A stretch of DNA of 64,000 nt from Vibrio algivorus (GCF_002218005.2 NZ_AP018678.1:1488001-1552000); one strand, 5' to 3'. Shown: positions 43,117 to 52,426, numbered from the stretch's first letter. Numbers and translations are program-made. Notes: a model not told the origin generated them from the sequence alone.

Positions 43117-43845
43117 ATGAGCCAACGTGATGTGATTTTTTCAGCCCCAATAGACAAAATGGGCGACTTTACATTTGATGAAAGAGTGGCAGAAGTTTTT
43201 CCAGATATGATCCAGCGATCGGTTCCGGGTTACAGCAATATTATCTCAGCGATTGGCATGCTAGCAGAGCGCTTTGCCAAACCAAGTTCGAATGTGTATG
43301 ACCTAGGCTGTTCTTTAGGTGCGGCGACGTTATCAATGCGTCGCCATATTGAGCAAGAAAACTGCCAAATCATTGCAGTAGATAATTCTCCAGCCATGAT
43401 TGAACGCTGTAAACTACACATCAATGCTTATCGTTCAGACACCCCGGTCAATGTCGTTGAAGCGGATATACGAGACATTAAAATTGAAAATGCCTCTGTC
43501 GTCGTTCTGAACTTTACGTTGCAATTTTTATCGCCAGAAGACCGCTATTCTTTACTCGAAAAGATCTATGCTGGGCTGCGTCCGGGCGGCATTTTAATTT
43601 TATCTGAAAAGTACATTTTCGAAAACCAAGCTGCACACGAATTATTGATCGATTTACATCATGACTTTAAACGTGCCAATGGTTACAGTGAATTAGAAAT
43701 TAGCCAAAAACGTAGTGCGATAGAGAATGTGATGCGACCAGACTCGATTGAAAGCCACAAGCAACGATTTGAAAAAATTGGCTTTAGCAGCTACGAAGTA
43801 TGGTTTCAATGCTTTAATTTTGGTTCAATGTTTGCCATTAAATAA
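43117..43845 (+). CDS. cmoA: Carboxy-S-adenosyl-L-methionine synthase CmoA
   Basis: A 242-residue class I methyltransferase-fold enzyme that makes carboxy-SAM from SAM and prephenate for wobble-uridine modification. The SAM-binding VYDLGCSLGAATLSMRRH (about 59-76) and AVDNSPAMIERC are typical. DERVAEVFPDMIQRSVPGY near the N-terminus is characteristic of CmoA. cmoB follows after 62 bases. Confidence 0.96.
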   Translation: MSQRDVIFSAPIDKMGDFTFDERVAEVFPDMIQRSVPGYSNIISAIGMLAERFAKPSSNVYDLGCSLGAATLSMRRHIEQENCQIIAVDNSPAMIERCKLHINAYRSDTPVNVVEADIRDIKIENASVVVLNFTLQFLSPEDRYSLLEKIYAGLRPGGILILSEKYIFENQAAHELLIDLHHDFKRANGYSELEISQKRSAIENVMRPDSIESHKQRFEKIGFSSYEVWFQCFNFGSMFAIK

Positions 43846-43907
43846 CTGGTTTTTACCCTTAAGATTCAGCTATACCCGATATCCGTATTTAAAATAGAAA
43901 GAGTGTT

Positions 43908-44879
43908 ATGTTTAATTTTGCCAATTTTTATCAACTGATTGCTCAAGATGTCCGTCTGCAACCTTGGTTGAATACCCTACCTCAACAACTGACTGATTGG
44001 CAGAATGCTGAGCATGGCGACTTTGAACGCTGGATAAAAGCACTCAACAAAATAACAGATATCAAACCAGATAATATCGATATTACTTCTCAAGTTAGTA
44101 TTACCAACAACCAACCTTTTGCATTAGGTGAACAAAAAAAACTTGAGAGCTTATTACGCACCTTCCACCCTTGGCGAAAAGGGCCTTATCATGTTCATGG
44201 TTTGGATATTGAAACCGAATGGCGGTCAGATTGGAAATGGGATCGAGTTCTACCTCACATCTCCGATTTAAGGCATCGTTCAGTTCTAGATGTTGGTTGT
44301 GGAAATGGTTACCACATGTGGCGCATGCTTGGTGCCGGTGCTCGCTTATGTGTCGGTATCGATCCATCTCATTTATTCTTAATTCAATTTGAAGCGATCC
44401 GTAAGTTAATGGGCGGCGATCAACGCGCACACTTACTCCCCCTCGGAATAGAACAGCTACCTGAACTAAAAGCCTTTGATACTGTCTTTAGCATGGGTGT
44501 GCTTTATCACCGTCGCTCACCGCTTGATCATCTACTTCAACTAAAAAACCAATTAGTGTCTGGTGGTGAGCTAGTGCTTGAAACTTTAGTGATTGAAGGC
44601 GATGAGAATGCAGTATTAGTACCAGCAGATCGCTACGCGCAAATGCGTAATGTTTACTTTTTCCCTTCAGCCAAGGCATTGAAGGTATGGTTAGAAAAAT
44701 GCGGTTTTATTGATGTGAAAATTGTCGATGAAAACATCACGTCTACCGAAGAACAAAGAAGTACCAATTGGATGACTCACAATTCATTACCGGATTATCT
44801 TGATCAAAATGATCCAAGTAAAACGGTTGAAGGCTACCCAGCCCCTCGCCGTGCTATTTTGATCGCCAAAAATCCGTAA
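43908..44879 (+). CDS. cmoB: tRNA U34 carboxymethyltransferase CmoB
   Basis: A 323-residue transferase that moves the carboxymethyl group of carboxy-SAM to 5-hydroxyuridine in the tRNA wobble position, giving cmo5U. Key segments are PWRKGPYHVHGLDIETEWRS, the SAM motif VLDVGCGNGYHMWRMLGAG (about 126-144), and FSMGVLYHRRSP. It is paired with cmoA as in most gamma-proteobacteria. Confidence 0.97.
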   Translation: MFNFANFYQLIAQDVRLQPWLNTLPQQLTDWQNAEHGDFERWIKALNKITDIKPDNIDITSQVSITNNQPFALGEQKKLESLLRTFHPWRKGPYHVHGLDIETEWRSDWKWDRVLPHISDLRHRSVLDVGCGNGYHMWRMLGAGARLCVGIDPSHLFLIQFEAIRKLMGGDQRAHLLPLGIEQLPELKAFDTVFSMGVLYHRRSPLDHLLQLKNQLVSGGELVLETLVIEGDENAVLVPADRYAQMRNVYFFPSAKALKVWLEKCGFIDVKIVDENITSTEEQRSTNWMTHNSLPDYLDQNDPSKTVEGYPAPRRAILIAKNP

Positions 44880-45026
44880 TGAAAAGCTAGCTCATCACAA
44901 AAAGTAAAGATGGTTCATTAAATAAGCAAAGTATCTTCTTACATGAGATGAAAGCGCTTCACGGTCGGATCGAGATACGCTAAACTTTGCACAACAAATA
45001 CTTAACATGGATGATAACGGTTTAAT

Positions 45027-45812
45027 ATGCTCAAAAAATCATTAGGTCTTGCAGTTTTTGCCCTAGGTTCACTTTCAGGTTGTGCATACATGACCGGAGA
45101 ACATTATTCTGAGCAAACCATTGCAGCCATTAATCAAAGCGAAGAAAAGCTTTCCAATAGAATTGAAGAGCTCGACTCAAACCTTGATAGACAGACTGAC
45201 TATATTGCGAGCTTAGAGTCAGAAGTCATTAATTTGAATAATGAAGTTGAAGTTTTAAAACACAATCAACAACGCTTTATTACCACAGCACGTAAAGCCC
45301 AAACCACGACATCTTCACCATCGGCAACTTCAAATATTGTCGTGACCAACCTTGAACCACAAACTCGTCCTGGCATGGTGACCTTGGGGTCATTAGAAAG
45401 TATTGATATAGATATCGTTAAAAGTGCTTTTATCGCGAGAGTCGATACCGGAGCCACAACGTCTTCAATTAATGCCGTTGATTTACAAGAATTTGAGCGT
45501 AATGGAAAAAAATGGGTTAAATTCCATGTATCCGATGAAACTGCGCCTGAAGATCGTAAATGGGTAGAAGCACCCATCGTTCGCCATGTTAAAATTCGAC
45601 AATCGAGTACTAATTCTTTAGAACGAAGACCTGTTGTTGAACTTTGGATAAAAATTGGCAGCGTACATGAAAAAGCTCAGTTCACTTTAGCTGATCGCTC
45701 TCAAATGGATTATCCTATTTTATTGGGCCGTGAATTTATTCAAGATGTTGCTTATGTCGATGTAAGCCGAGAGTTTATTGAATCTAAAGCACCAACACAA
45801 ATATCTAAGTGA
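45027..45812 (+). CDS. Retropepsin-like aspartic protease (RimB/DUF785), lipoprotein
   Basis: A 261-residue putative lipoprotein with lipobox LGSLSGC (Cys19), a coiled-coil stretch (about 30-85), and a C-terminal retropepsin-like domain from about 118. The catalytic motif is ARVDTGATTSSI and the second hydrophobic-glycine motif is YPILLGREFI. The family is often annotated as ATP-dependent zinc protease, though the DTGA motif points to an aspartic protease. It precedes the 7TM and ATP-grasp genes with which it recurs in many proteobacteria; the three may build and trim an amide-linked modification. The substrate is unknown. Confidence 0.75.
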   Translation: MLKKSLGLAVFALGSLSGCAYMTGEHYSEQTIAAINQSEEKLSNRIEELDSNLDRQTDYIASLESEVINLNNEVEVLKHNQQRFITTARKAQTTTSSPSATSNIVVTNLEPQTRPGMVTLGSLESIDIDIVKSAFIARVDTGATTSSINAVDLQEFERNGKKWVKFHVSDETAPEDRKWVEAPIVRHVKIRQSSTNSLERRPVVELWIKIGSVHEKAQFTLADRSQMDYPILLGREFIQDVAYVDVSREFIESKAPTQISK

Positions 45813-45840
45813 CCTCAAGATTTAGGTTGCTTGGGTATAC
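45811..45840. repeat. Half copy of the TATACCCAAGT palindromic repeat
   Basis: GACCTCAAGATTTAGGTTGC and TTGGGTATAC match the right arm of the family. The beginning overlaps the stop codon of the protease gene. Confidence 0.65.
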
Positions 45841-45887
45841 AAAAATAATTTTAATAACAATTAATTTAGACTGGTTAAGGAAAAGTT

Positions 45888-47396
45888 ATGACGTCTAGAG
45901 TGCCATTTTATTTTCTCATTGCCATACTTGTTATCACCGGGCTCACTTTGAGCGTCATGCGTCATCAAGACTATGGTGTTCCTTGGGGACCAGGTGAATC
46001 TCGACAAATATGGGATATTGAAGCTCGCGTAGAATTTACCGCCTCAGGAGGCCCTGCTAAAGTTTCTTTAGCTGCGCCACATACTCAAGATGGGTTTACC
46101 TTAATTGATGAAAGTGCTTCATCACCTGGCTATGGTTTATCTTATATTAATACTGATACTGGCCGTCGAGCTGAATGGTCGGTACGTGATGCAAAAGGTC
46201 CACAAACCATTTATTACAAAACTCAGTTCTTAGTGGATCCTCAATCACAAGCAGAAATTTTACCACCAGTAGAAACTGACTTAGTGGCACCTACTTTTAC
46301 TGGTCCACAACAAGCAGCGGTTGATGCAATTACGACCCAAGCTTCTGAACGTTCTGCAGATAACACAACATTTGCTCGTGAGTTAATCAAACAATTCAAC
46401 GATCCTGACAACCAAAATGCTTCCCTACTTCTAGATGACTTCAGTAAAGTTGAAGCAATTGGTCAAATCTTATCTTCATCTGAAATCTACAGTAAAACTG
46501 TTGGTGTTATTGAATTAGAAGATGGTCGTCGTCGCCAATCTATCATTCCTATGATTGAAGTGTGGGATGGTGAAGTATGGCAACTGTTTAATCCTGAAAG
46601 CACTGAACAGGGTAAACAAGGTAACATGCTAATTTGGGATGAATCGAACGTTTCATTACTAGATGTTATCGGTGGTAAAAACAGTAAAGTATTCTTCTCA
46701 ATGCTGGCTCAAGACGTTTCACCAAGTAGTGCAACTAAGCAGAAAGTGGTTGCTGATAACTTGCTGAACTTCTCAATTCATAGCCTACCGCTAGAAGAAC
46801 AAGCGATGTTTAAAACCATCATGTTGATCCCTATCGGTGCGTTAATCGTTGTATTCTTACGTGTTCTTATCGGTTTAAAAACATCTGGTACTTTCATGCC
46901 AGTACTGATTGCGGTTGCCTTTGTTCAGACTCAGCTACTACCAGGTATCATCGGTTTCTTACTGATTGTAGGTACAGGCTTAATCATCAGGGGTTATTTA
47001 TCCAAACTTAACTTACTGCTGGTGTCGCGAATATCGGCGGTAATTATTACCGTAATCTTAATTATTTCTATCTTCACCATCGTGTCGTTTAATATTGGAT
47101 TAACACAAGGCTTAACCATTACGTTCTTCCCAATGATCATTCTATCTTGGACAATTGAACGTATGTCTATTCTATGGGAAGAAGAAGGCGCAAAAGAAGT
47201 ATTTATGCAAGGTGGTGGCTCACTACTCACCGCTGTGCTTATCTACTTAGCGATGACTAACCCATATGTTCAACATATTACTTTCAACTTCATCGGTACT
47301 CAGTTCATCGTATTAGCGTGCATCTTATCGCTAGGTAACTACACTGGATATCGCCTACTAGAACTGAAAAGATTTAAACCATTAGCGGAGGACTAA
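45888..47396 (+). CDS. Inactive transglutaminase fused to 7-TM domain
   Basis: A 502-residue membrane protein. After one N-terminal membrane helix (RVPFYFLIAILVITGLTLSV), the periplasmic part (about 25-300) is an inactive transglutaminase-like domain with no obvious Cys-His-Asp triad. The C-terminal half has seven hydrophobic segments (MLIPIGALIVVFLRVLIGL and later ones to VLACILSLGNYTGYRL). The architecture matches the UUP1/7TM_transglut proteins found with ATP-grasp ligases. It lies 3 bases before the ligase gene, so the two are co-translated. Confidence 0.8.
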   Translation: MTSRVPFYFLIAILVITGLTLSVMRHQDYGVPWGPGESRQIWDIEARVEFTASGGPAKVSLAAPHTQDGFTLIDESASSPGYGLSYINTDTGRRAEWSVRDAKGPQTIYYKTQFLVDPQSQAEILPPVETDLVAPTFTGPQQAAVDAITTQASERSADNTTFARELIKQFNDPDNQNASLLLDDFSKVEAIGQILSSSEIYSKTVGVIELEDGRRRQSIIPMIEVWDGEVWQLFNPESTEQGKQGNMLIWDESNVSLLDVIGGKNSKVFFSMLAQDVSPSSATKQKVVADNLLNFSIHSLPLEEQAMFKTIMLIPIGALIVVFLRVLIGLKTSGTFMPVLIAVAFVQTQLLPGIIGFLLIVGTGLIIRGYLSKLNLLLVSRISAVIITVILIISIFTIVSFNIGLTQGLTITFFPMIILSWTIERMSILWEEEGAKEVFMQGGGSLLTAVLIYLAMTNPYVQHITFNFIGTQFIVLACILSLGNYTGYRLLELKRFKPLAED

Positions 47397-47399
47397 ACG

Positions 47400-48371
47400 A
47401 TGTTTTCAATGTTTACGTCTCCTCAAAAGCTACACGCTAAAGGCATTATGGGTATGAACAAACGTAATGGCGCCTATATTGGGCGCTATAACGACCGTTC
47501 TAAATACCCACTAGTGGATGACAAACTAAAAACTAAAATCATTGCTCAAGAGCACGGTGCAACAGTACCTAAGTTGATTGGTGTTATTGGTCAGCAAGCT
47601 GAAGTAAAGCGTATCCACGCCATGGTAAAAGACTGGCCGGGTTTTGTTATTAAACCGGCTCGTGGCTCTGGTGGTAAAGGCATTTTGGTTATTATTTCGC
47701 ATAAAGATGGGGTTTACATTAAACCATCAGGTCAAGCGATTAACGAACAAGATGTTGAGCGCCATATTAGTAATGCATTAGCAGGCCTGTTCTCGCTCGG
47801 TGGCAAAAATGATGTTGCGGTAGTTGAGAATCTAATTAAATTCGATGATGTTTCGTTTGATGGCTACAGCTATGAAGGTGTGCCAGATATCCGTGTTATC
47901 GTGTTTAAAGGTTACCCTGTTATGGCAATGATGCGGTGTTCTACTGCCGCATCGGATGGCAAAGCGAACTTGCACCAAGGTGCGGTTGGCGTGGGCTTAG
48001 ATATTGCAACCGGCCGGGCAGTACGTGCTGTTCAGTTTGACCGCCCTATCACCCATCACCCAGATACTGATAAACCACTTAGTGGCTTAGTCGTACCCAA
48101 TTGGGAAAAACTCTTGGTATTAGCATCCAGTGCTTGGGAAATGACCGGGTTAGGTTATATGGGTACCGATATGGTATTGGATAAAGAAGAAGGCCCAATG
48201 GTACTAGAGCTCAATGCTCGCCCTGGGCTTGCGATCCAAATTGCTAATGGCGCTGGTTTACTGCCTCGTTTACAACATATCGAAAACCTAGGCACGCCAT
48301 TGGATTACCCTAAGCCGGAAGAGCGTGTTGCTTATGCTGCAAAACAATTTGCCTCAAAACCACAGTTCTAA
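47400..48371 (+). CDS. RimK-like ATP-grasp alpha-L-glutamate ligase family protein
   Basis: A 323-residue ATP-grasp protein predicted to form amide bonds between an amino acid and a peptide or small molecule. ATP-binding features are FVIKPARGSGGKGILVI (about 83-99), RVIVFKGYPVMAMMRC and the metal-binding MVLELNARPGLAIQIANG (about 265-282). The N-terminus MGMNKRNGAYIGRYN is characteristic of this subfamily. It forms an operon with the 7TM protein. The real substrate is not known. Confidence 0.8.
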   Translation: MFSMFTSPQKLHAKGIMGMNKRNGAYIGRYNDRSKYPLVDDKLKTKIIAQEHGATVPKLIGVIGQQAEVKRIHAMVKDWPGFVIKPARGSGGKGILVIISHKDGVYIKPSGQAINEQDVERHISNALAGLFSLGGKNDVAVVENLIKFDDVSFDGYSYEGVPDIRVIVFKGYPVMAMMRCSTAASDGKANLHQGAVGVGLDIATGRAVRAVQFDRPITHHPDTDKPLSGLVVPNWEKLLVLASSAWEMTGLGYMGTDMVLDKEEGPMVLELNARPGLAIQIANGAGLLPRLQHIENLGTPLDYPKPEERVAYAAKQFASKPQF

Positions 48372-48430
48372 GCTGTAGTTTTCAGAAGCTAGGTTTACAG
48401 AAAATAGTTTTACAGTGAAAAGATAACAAA

Positions 48431-48470
48431 AGGGCCTATAACTCAGCGCGAGTCATAGGCCCTAATTTTA
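48431..48470 (+). terminator. Terminator after ATP-grasp ligase gene
   Basis: The stem AGGGCCTAT/ATAGGCCCT is extended by ACTC/GAGT around an AGCGC loop. It is followed by AATTTTA. Confidence 0.85.
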
Positions 48471-48524
48471 CGCTTTATAAAGTAATCCCCTAGCGTCGGC
48501 GATCACTTGACCTCAATTGAGGTG

Positions 48525-48763
48525 ATTTAACCTCAGCTTCGGATAAGAGTGTCACAATAATGGAGCTAACCACTGATATGCAAATGATAAAAACATCTGT
48601 CAGGCATCTGGGATTAATGACTTTTTATCAATGCTGCCATTTGGGATGGATAACAAGGCAAAATCACAAGTCAATAGCTGGTCTATTGCGTTGATTTTAA
48701 CGAAGTTAGACGCCTAAAGTTCTGTATTGAGTGACTTCTAGTTATCCGCAGCTGAGGTTATTT
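48525..48763. mobile_element. MITE-like element with 18-bp inverted ends, next to tdk
   Basis: Left end AACCTCAGCTTCGGATAA (48529) and the reverse complement of the right end (48759), AACCTCAGCTGCGGATAA, differ at one base in 18. The 231-base body has no open frame. Both sides carry ATTT (48525-48528, 48760-48763), a likely 4-bp target duplication. The right junction creates the TAA stop codon of tdk. No transposase is encoded, so it would have moved in trans. It takes up most of the 386-base gap after the ATP-grasp gene. Confidence 0.8.
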
Positions 48764-49336
48764 ACCTAATGCTTCTTTATAATGAAGACGACATACTGAC
48801 TCATAGCGGTCATTACCACCAATCGCTACTTGGTCACCTTCTGCAATCGCTCTACCTTGCTCATCCATGCGAATGACCATGTTAGCTTTACGTCCACAAT
48901 GGCAAATGGTTTTTAGCTCAACCAGTTTATCAGCCCAAGCAAGTAAATATTGGCTACCTTCAAATAACTCACCTAAGAAATCACTACGCAAGCCATAACA
49001 TAATACAGGTATGTGTAATTTATCGACCACTTCGGTTAATTGATACACTTGTTCTTTATTTAAGAACTGGCATTCATCAATCATGATGCAGTGAATTTTT
49101 TCCTTTTCACATAAAGCTTTAACCGCATTAAACATATCTGTAGTGTCATTGTATAAATGTGCATCTGACTGCAAACCAATACGAGAACTCACTTTACCAA
49201 CACCATCACGGTTATCAATTTCAGCTGTGAATATAACTGGGTTCATACCACGTTCACAGTAGTTAAAAGAAGATTGAAGCAGTGTTGTTGATTTACCCGC
49301 GTTCATCGCTGAGTAATAAAAATACATCTGTGCCAA
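48758..49336 (-). CDS. tdk: Thymidine kinase
   Basis: A 192-residue type II thymidine kinase of the pyrimidine salvage pathway. The P-loop YSAMNAGKSTTLLQ (about 8-21), DECQFLNKEQV (about 87-97), the lasso region, and four zinc cysteines (CHCGRK; the second pair around SVCRLHYK) are present. The stop codon is formed from the target-site base and the terminal bases of the MITE-like element at 48525-48763. Before the insertion the frame would have run on for about ten codons into the left flank if the duplication is read correctly. Confidence 0.95.
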   Translation of the reverse strand: MAQMYFYYSAMNAGKSTTLLQSSFNYCERGMNPVIFTAEIDNRDGVGKVSSRIGLQSDAHLYNDTTDMFNAVKALCEKEKIHCIMIDECQFLNKEQVYQLTEVVDKLHIPVLCYGLRSDFLGELFEGSQYLLAWADKLVELKTICHCGRKANMVIRMDEQGRAIAEGDQVAIGGNDRYESVCRLHYKEALGK

Positions 49337-49375
49337 AAGAAAAAGCCTTTCTAGTTATCAGTTTCGAATTTCGAG

Positions 49376-49411
49376 AAAAAGGCTTGCAGTATGTCAGTCA
49401 TACCACAAGCC
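49376..49411 (-). terminator. cysS terminator
   Basis: The stem GGCTTG-GTATG pairs with CATAC-CAAGCC, with small bulges, followed on the minus strand by TTTTTC. It lies 27 bases after the cysS stop. Confidence 0.75.
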
Positions 49412-49438
49412 CTATTTATTATTCAGATTTACGACGCC

Positions 49439-50821
49439 TTACTTACGACGCCAAGTAGTACCATCAGGGCCATCTTCCAGCTCAATACCCAGCTCGTTTA
49501 ACTTATCACGAGCAAGATCAGCGTTTGCCCAATCTTTTGCCGCACGAGAATCATTACGTAGCTTAATTAACCCTTCAATTTCAACTACTTCATCATCACT
49601 ACCCGCTTCACCTTGCAAGAACGCTTCTGGTGATTGGTGTAAAATACCGATCACATCAGCTAATTCACGCATTAAAGCCCCAAGTGCCGATGCCTTATCC
49701 ATATCAAGAGTTTTCAATCGGTTTACTTCACGAGCCATATCAAATAGCACAGAGTAAGCTTCTGGCGTATTGAAGTCATCATTCATTGCTGCGCTAAAAC
49801 GAGCGACGAACTCTTCACCACCAGCAGGCGCAACAGATAAATCCAAACCACGTAAAGAAGTGTATAAACGTTCCAGTGAAGCACGAGCTTGGTTTAAGTT
49901 TTCTTCACTATAATTTAACTGGCTACGATAGTGGCCAGACATCAAGAAATAACGAACGGTTTCAGAATCGTAGTGCTTTAACACATCACGAATCGTAAAG
50001 AAGTTGCCTAGAGATTTAGACATTTTTTCACGATCAACCATCACCATACCACTATGCATCCAAGTGTTTACGTATGACGTATCGTGAGCACAGCAAGATT
50101 GTGCAATTTCATTTTCATGATGCGGGAATTGCAAGTCTGAACCACCACCATGAATGTCAAAGTGGTGACCTAAGATAGAAGAGTTCATTGCCGAGCATTC
50201 AATATGCCAACCTGGGCGACCCGGCCCCCAAGGTGATTCCCATGTAGGCTCACCTGGCTTCGACATTTTCCAAACCACGAAATCCATAGGACTACGTTTT
50301 GCGCTTTCAACATCAACACGAGCACCAGCTTGTAATTGCTCTAGATCCTGACCAGATAGCTTGCCGTATTGTTCGAATTTTTTCACTTCAAACATCACAT
50401 CACCATTATCAGCAACGTAGGCAAATCCTCGCTCAATTAAACGCTCAACTAATTCAATGATTTCTTTAATATAATGAGTAGCACGAGGCTCTACATCCGG
50501 GCGCTTAATATTGAGCGCATCGAAGTCTGCGTACATTTCTTCAATTAAACGTTCCGTTAATGATTCACAGCTTTCATTATTTTCTGCCGCACGTTTAATG
50601 ATCTTATCGTCAATATCCGTAATGTTTCGTACAAAAGTTAGATCATAACCAACAAAGCGTAGGTAGCGAGACACCACATCAAACGACACAAAAGTACGCC
50701 CATGGCCAATATGGCAGAGATCGTAGATGGTCACACCACAAACATACATGCCAATTTTTCCAGCATGAATGGGTTTAAATTCCTCTTTTTGGCGGGTCAA
50801 GGTGTTATATATTTTTAACAT
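49439..50821 (-). CDS. cysS: Cysteinyl-tRNA synthetase
   Basis: A 460-residue class I synthetase for Cys-tRNA. The HIGH motif is in CGVTIYDLCHIGHGRTFV (about 28-45), the zinc-binding region includes WHIECSAM and HHENE, and the second signature is KMSKSLGNF (about 267-275). The anticodon-binding C-terminal part ends GPDGTTWRRK. The length matches E. coli CysS (461). Confidence 0.98.
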   Translation of the reverse strand: MLKIYNTLTRQKEEFKPIHAGKIGMYVCGVTIYDLCHIGHGRTFVSFDVVSRYLRFVGYDLTFVRNITDIDDKIIKRAAENNESCESLTERLIEEMYADFDALNIKRPDVEPRATHYIKEIIELVERLIERGFAYVADNGDVMFEVKKFEQYGKLSGQDLEQLQAGARVDVESAKRSPMDFVVWKMSKPGEPTWESPWGPGRPGWHIECSAMNSSILGHHFDIHGGGSDLQFPHHENEIAQSCCAHDTSYVNTWMHSGMVMVDREKMSKSLGNFFTIRDVLKHYDSETVRYFLMSGHYRSQLNYSEENLNQARASLERLYTSLRGLDLSVAPAGGEEFVARFSAAMNDDFNTPEAYSVLFDMAREVNRLKTLDMDKASALGALMRELADVIGILHQSPEAFLQGEAGSDDEVVEIEGLIKLRNDSRAAKDWANADLARDKLNELGIELEDGPDGTTWRRK

Positions 50822-50859
50822 GATCTCTTTCTGCGTCTGGTGAAAATTATAATTTTTCG

Positions 50860-50887
50860 ATTATACCGAATCAGCTAATTAAGTCGA
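50860..50887 (-). promoter_or_regulatory. Probable cysS promoter
   Basis: TCGACT (50887-50882), a 16-base spacer and TATAAT (50865-50860), about 40 bases upstream of the cysS start. A perfect TATAAT at 50921-50926 on the plus strand may serve ppiB, but its -35 is poor. Confidence 0.5.
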
Positions 50888-51016
50888 CATTAAGCCTAAC
50901 TTTAATGGGCTATCATTGGGTATAATAACGTTTAAAGTTGCTTTAGAGATAAGTTGCTATAAAATCTACCTCTCAAGTAGCAATACCAATTAAATCCAAT
51001 GATAAAGGACCTAACC

Positions 51017-51511
51017 ATGATCATCCTTCACACCAACTTCGGCGATATTAAAATTCAACTTAACGAAGAAAAAGCACCTGAAACAGCGGCTAACTTCCTA
51101 CAGTATTGCCAAGATGGCTTCTACGACAACACTCTTTTCCACCGTGTTATCGATGGGTTTATGATTCAAGGCGGCGGTATGACTTCTGGTCTTAAAGAGA
51201 AAGCAACTCGCGCAACAATTAAGAACGAAGCAAATAATGGCCTAAGTAACAAAGTAGGTACATTAGCAATGGCCCGTACGATGGAACCGCATTCAGCAAG
51301 TTCTCAGTTCTTCATCAACGTTAATGACAATACTTTCCTAGATTTTAAATCTGAAACAATGAATGGTTGGGGTTACTGTGTGTTTGCGGAAGTTGTTGAA
51401 GGCATGGACGTAGTAGAAAAAATCAAAACAGTAAGCACTGGCTCTTACGGTATGCACCAAGACGTACCATTAGAAGATGTTGTAATTACCGGTACAACAA
51501 TCGAAGCATAA
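51017..51511 (+). CDS. ppiB: Peptidyl-prolyl cis-trans isomerase B (cyclophilin)
   Basis: A 164-residue cytoplasmic cyclophilin that catalyses proline isomerisation. Active-site segments are DNTLFHRVIDGFMIQGG (about 38-54) and ASSQFFINVNDNTFLD (about 93-108). The ATG at 51017 is chosen because AAAGGA lies 7 bases before it and the protein then begins MIILHTNFGDIKI as in the family; an ATG 18 bases upstream lacks a ribosome site. Confidence 0.97.
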   Translation: MIILHTNFGDIKIQLNEEKAPETAANFLQYCQDGFYDNTLFHRVIDGFMIQGGGMTSGLKEKATRATIKNEANNGLSNKVGTLAMARTMEPHSASSQFFINVNDNTFLDFKSETMNGWGYCVFAEVVEGMDVVEKIKTVSTGSYGMHQDVPLEDVVITGTTIEA

Positions 51512-51639
51512 TATACTCAAAGTAATTGGAGTTGCAGTGAGGCGACAAGTAAGTAACACCCCATGAGCTTAGCTTGCCTAAGTAATTGGGGCGAGTGAAC
51601 GCCGTCAACAAAACTGCAGCTTCAAGTACGAAAAGTATA
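51512..51639. repeat. Inverted-repeat element after ppiB
   Basis: Starting at the base after the ppiB stop, TATACTCAAAGTAATTGGAG-TTGCAG pairs imperfectly with CTGCAG-CTTCAAGTACGAAAAGTATA at 51614-51639. The inside repeats AAGTAATTGG. It has no open frame. It looks like a short palindromic or MITE-type element of the kind common in vibrios. Confidence 0.65.
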
Positions 51640-51700
51640 AAAGCATCGAATTTGTAGGGGCCCTGTCCCCTTTTATTTTTCTCATACAATTTGATAATTC

Positions 51701-52426
51701 ATGACCACCTTATTTATTGCTGATCTTCATTTATCCCCCCTACGTCCAGATATCACTGCTTGTTTTCTTCGTTTTATGCAAGAAGAAGCACCGATGGCTA
51801 AAAAACTGTATGTACTCGGAGATTTATTTGAATTTTGGATCGGTGATGATGATAACTCACCTTTTAATGTCACTATTAAAGACGCCTTTAAGGCACTAAC
51901 GGCAAGTGGTGTTGCCTGTTATTTCATACAAGGCAATCGTGATTTTTTACTGGGTCAGCGTTTTTGTAAAGAAACTGGAATGCAATTACTGCCAGAAACT
52001 GCAGTTATAGATCTTTATGGTACACCGACTGTTATTTTGCACGGTGACACCCTTTGTACCAAAGATGAGAAATATCAAGAATTTCGTAGAACCGTTCATC
52101 AGAAGTGGTTACAACGCCTATTTCACTGTATCCCATTGTTTATAAGAAAAAAGATCGTTTCCAACGTACAAAATAAAATCAAACAGCAAAAGCACTTTAA
52201 GCAAATGGAAATCATGGATGTGACTCCTGAAGAGGTCGTCAATGTACTTGAATCTCACCATGTCACTCATATGATCCATGGTCATACACACCGCCCTAAC
52301 ACTCATAAACATCAAACAAATCAAGGTTCTGCCACTAGAATCGTACTTGGTGATTGGTACACTCAAGGTTCTATCTTAGTCTGTAATGAAAATGGTTGTG
52401 AATTACAGCAACGCTCTCTTGGATAA
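51701..52426 (+). CDS. lpxH: UDP-2,3-diacylglucosamine diphosphatase LpxH
   Basis: A 241-residue calcineurin-like phosphoesterase that cleaves UDP-2,3-diacylglucosamine to lipid X in lipid A synthesis, at the inner membrane. Metal-binding motifs appear in order: IADLHLSP (6-13), VLGDLFEFWIGDD (38-50), GNRDFLLG (79-86), LHGDTLCT (113-120) and HGHTHRP (about 194-200). The length matches E. coli LpxH (240). It lies beside ppiB and cysS as in other vibrios. Confidence 0.97.
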   Translation: MTTLFIADLHLSPLRPDITACFLRFMQEEAPMAKKLYVLGDLFEFWIGDDDNSPFNVTIKDAFKALTASGVACYFIQGNRDFLLGQRFCKETGMQLLPETAVIDLYGTPTVILHGDTLCTKDEKYQEFRRTVHQKWLQRLFHCIPLFIRKKIVSNVQNKIKQQKHFKQMEIMDVTPEEVVNVLESHHVTHMIHGHTHRPNTHKHQTNQGSATRIVLGDWYTQGSILVCNENGCELQQRSLG

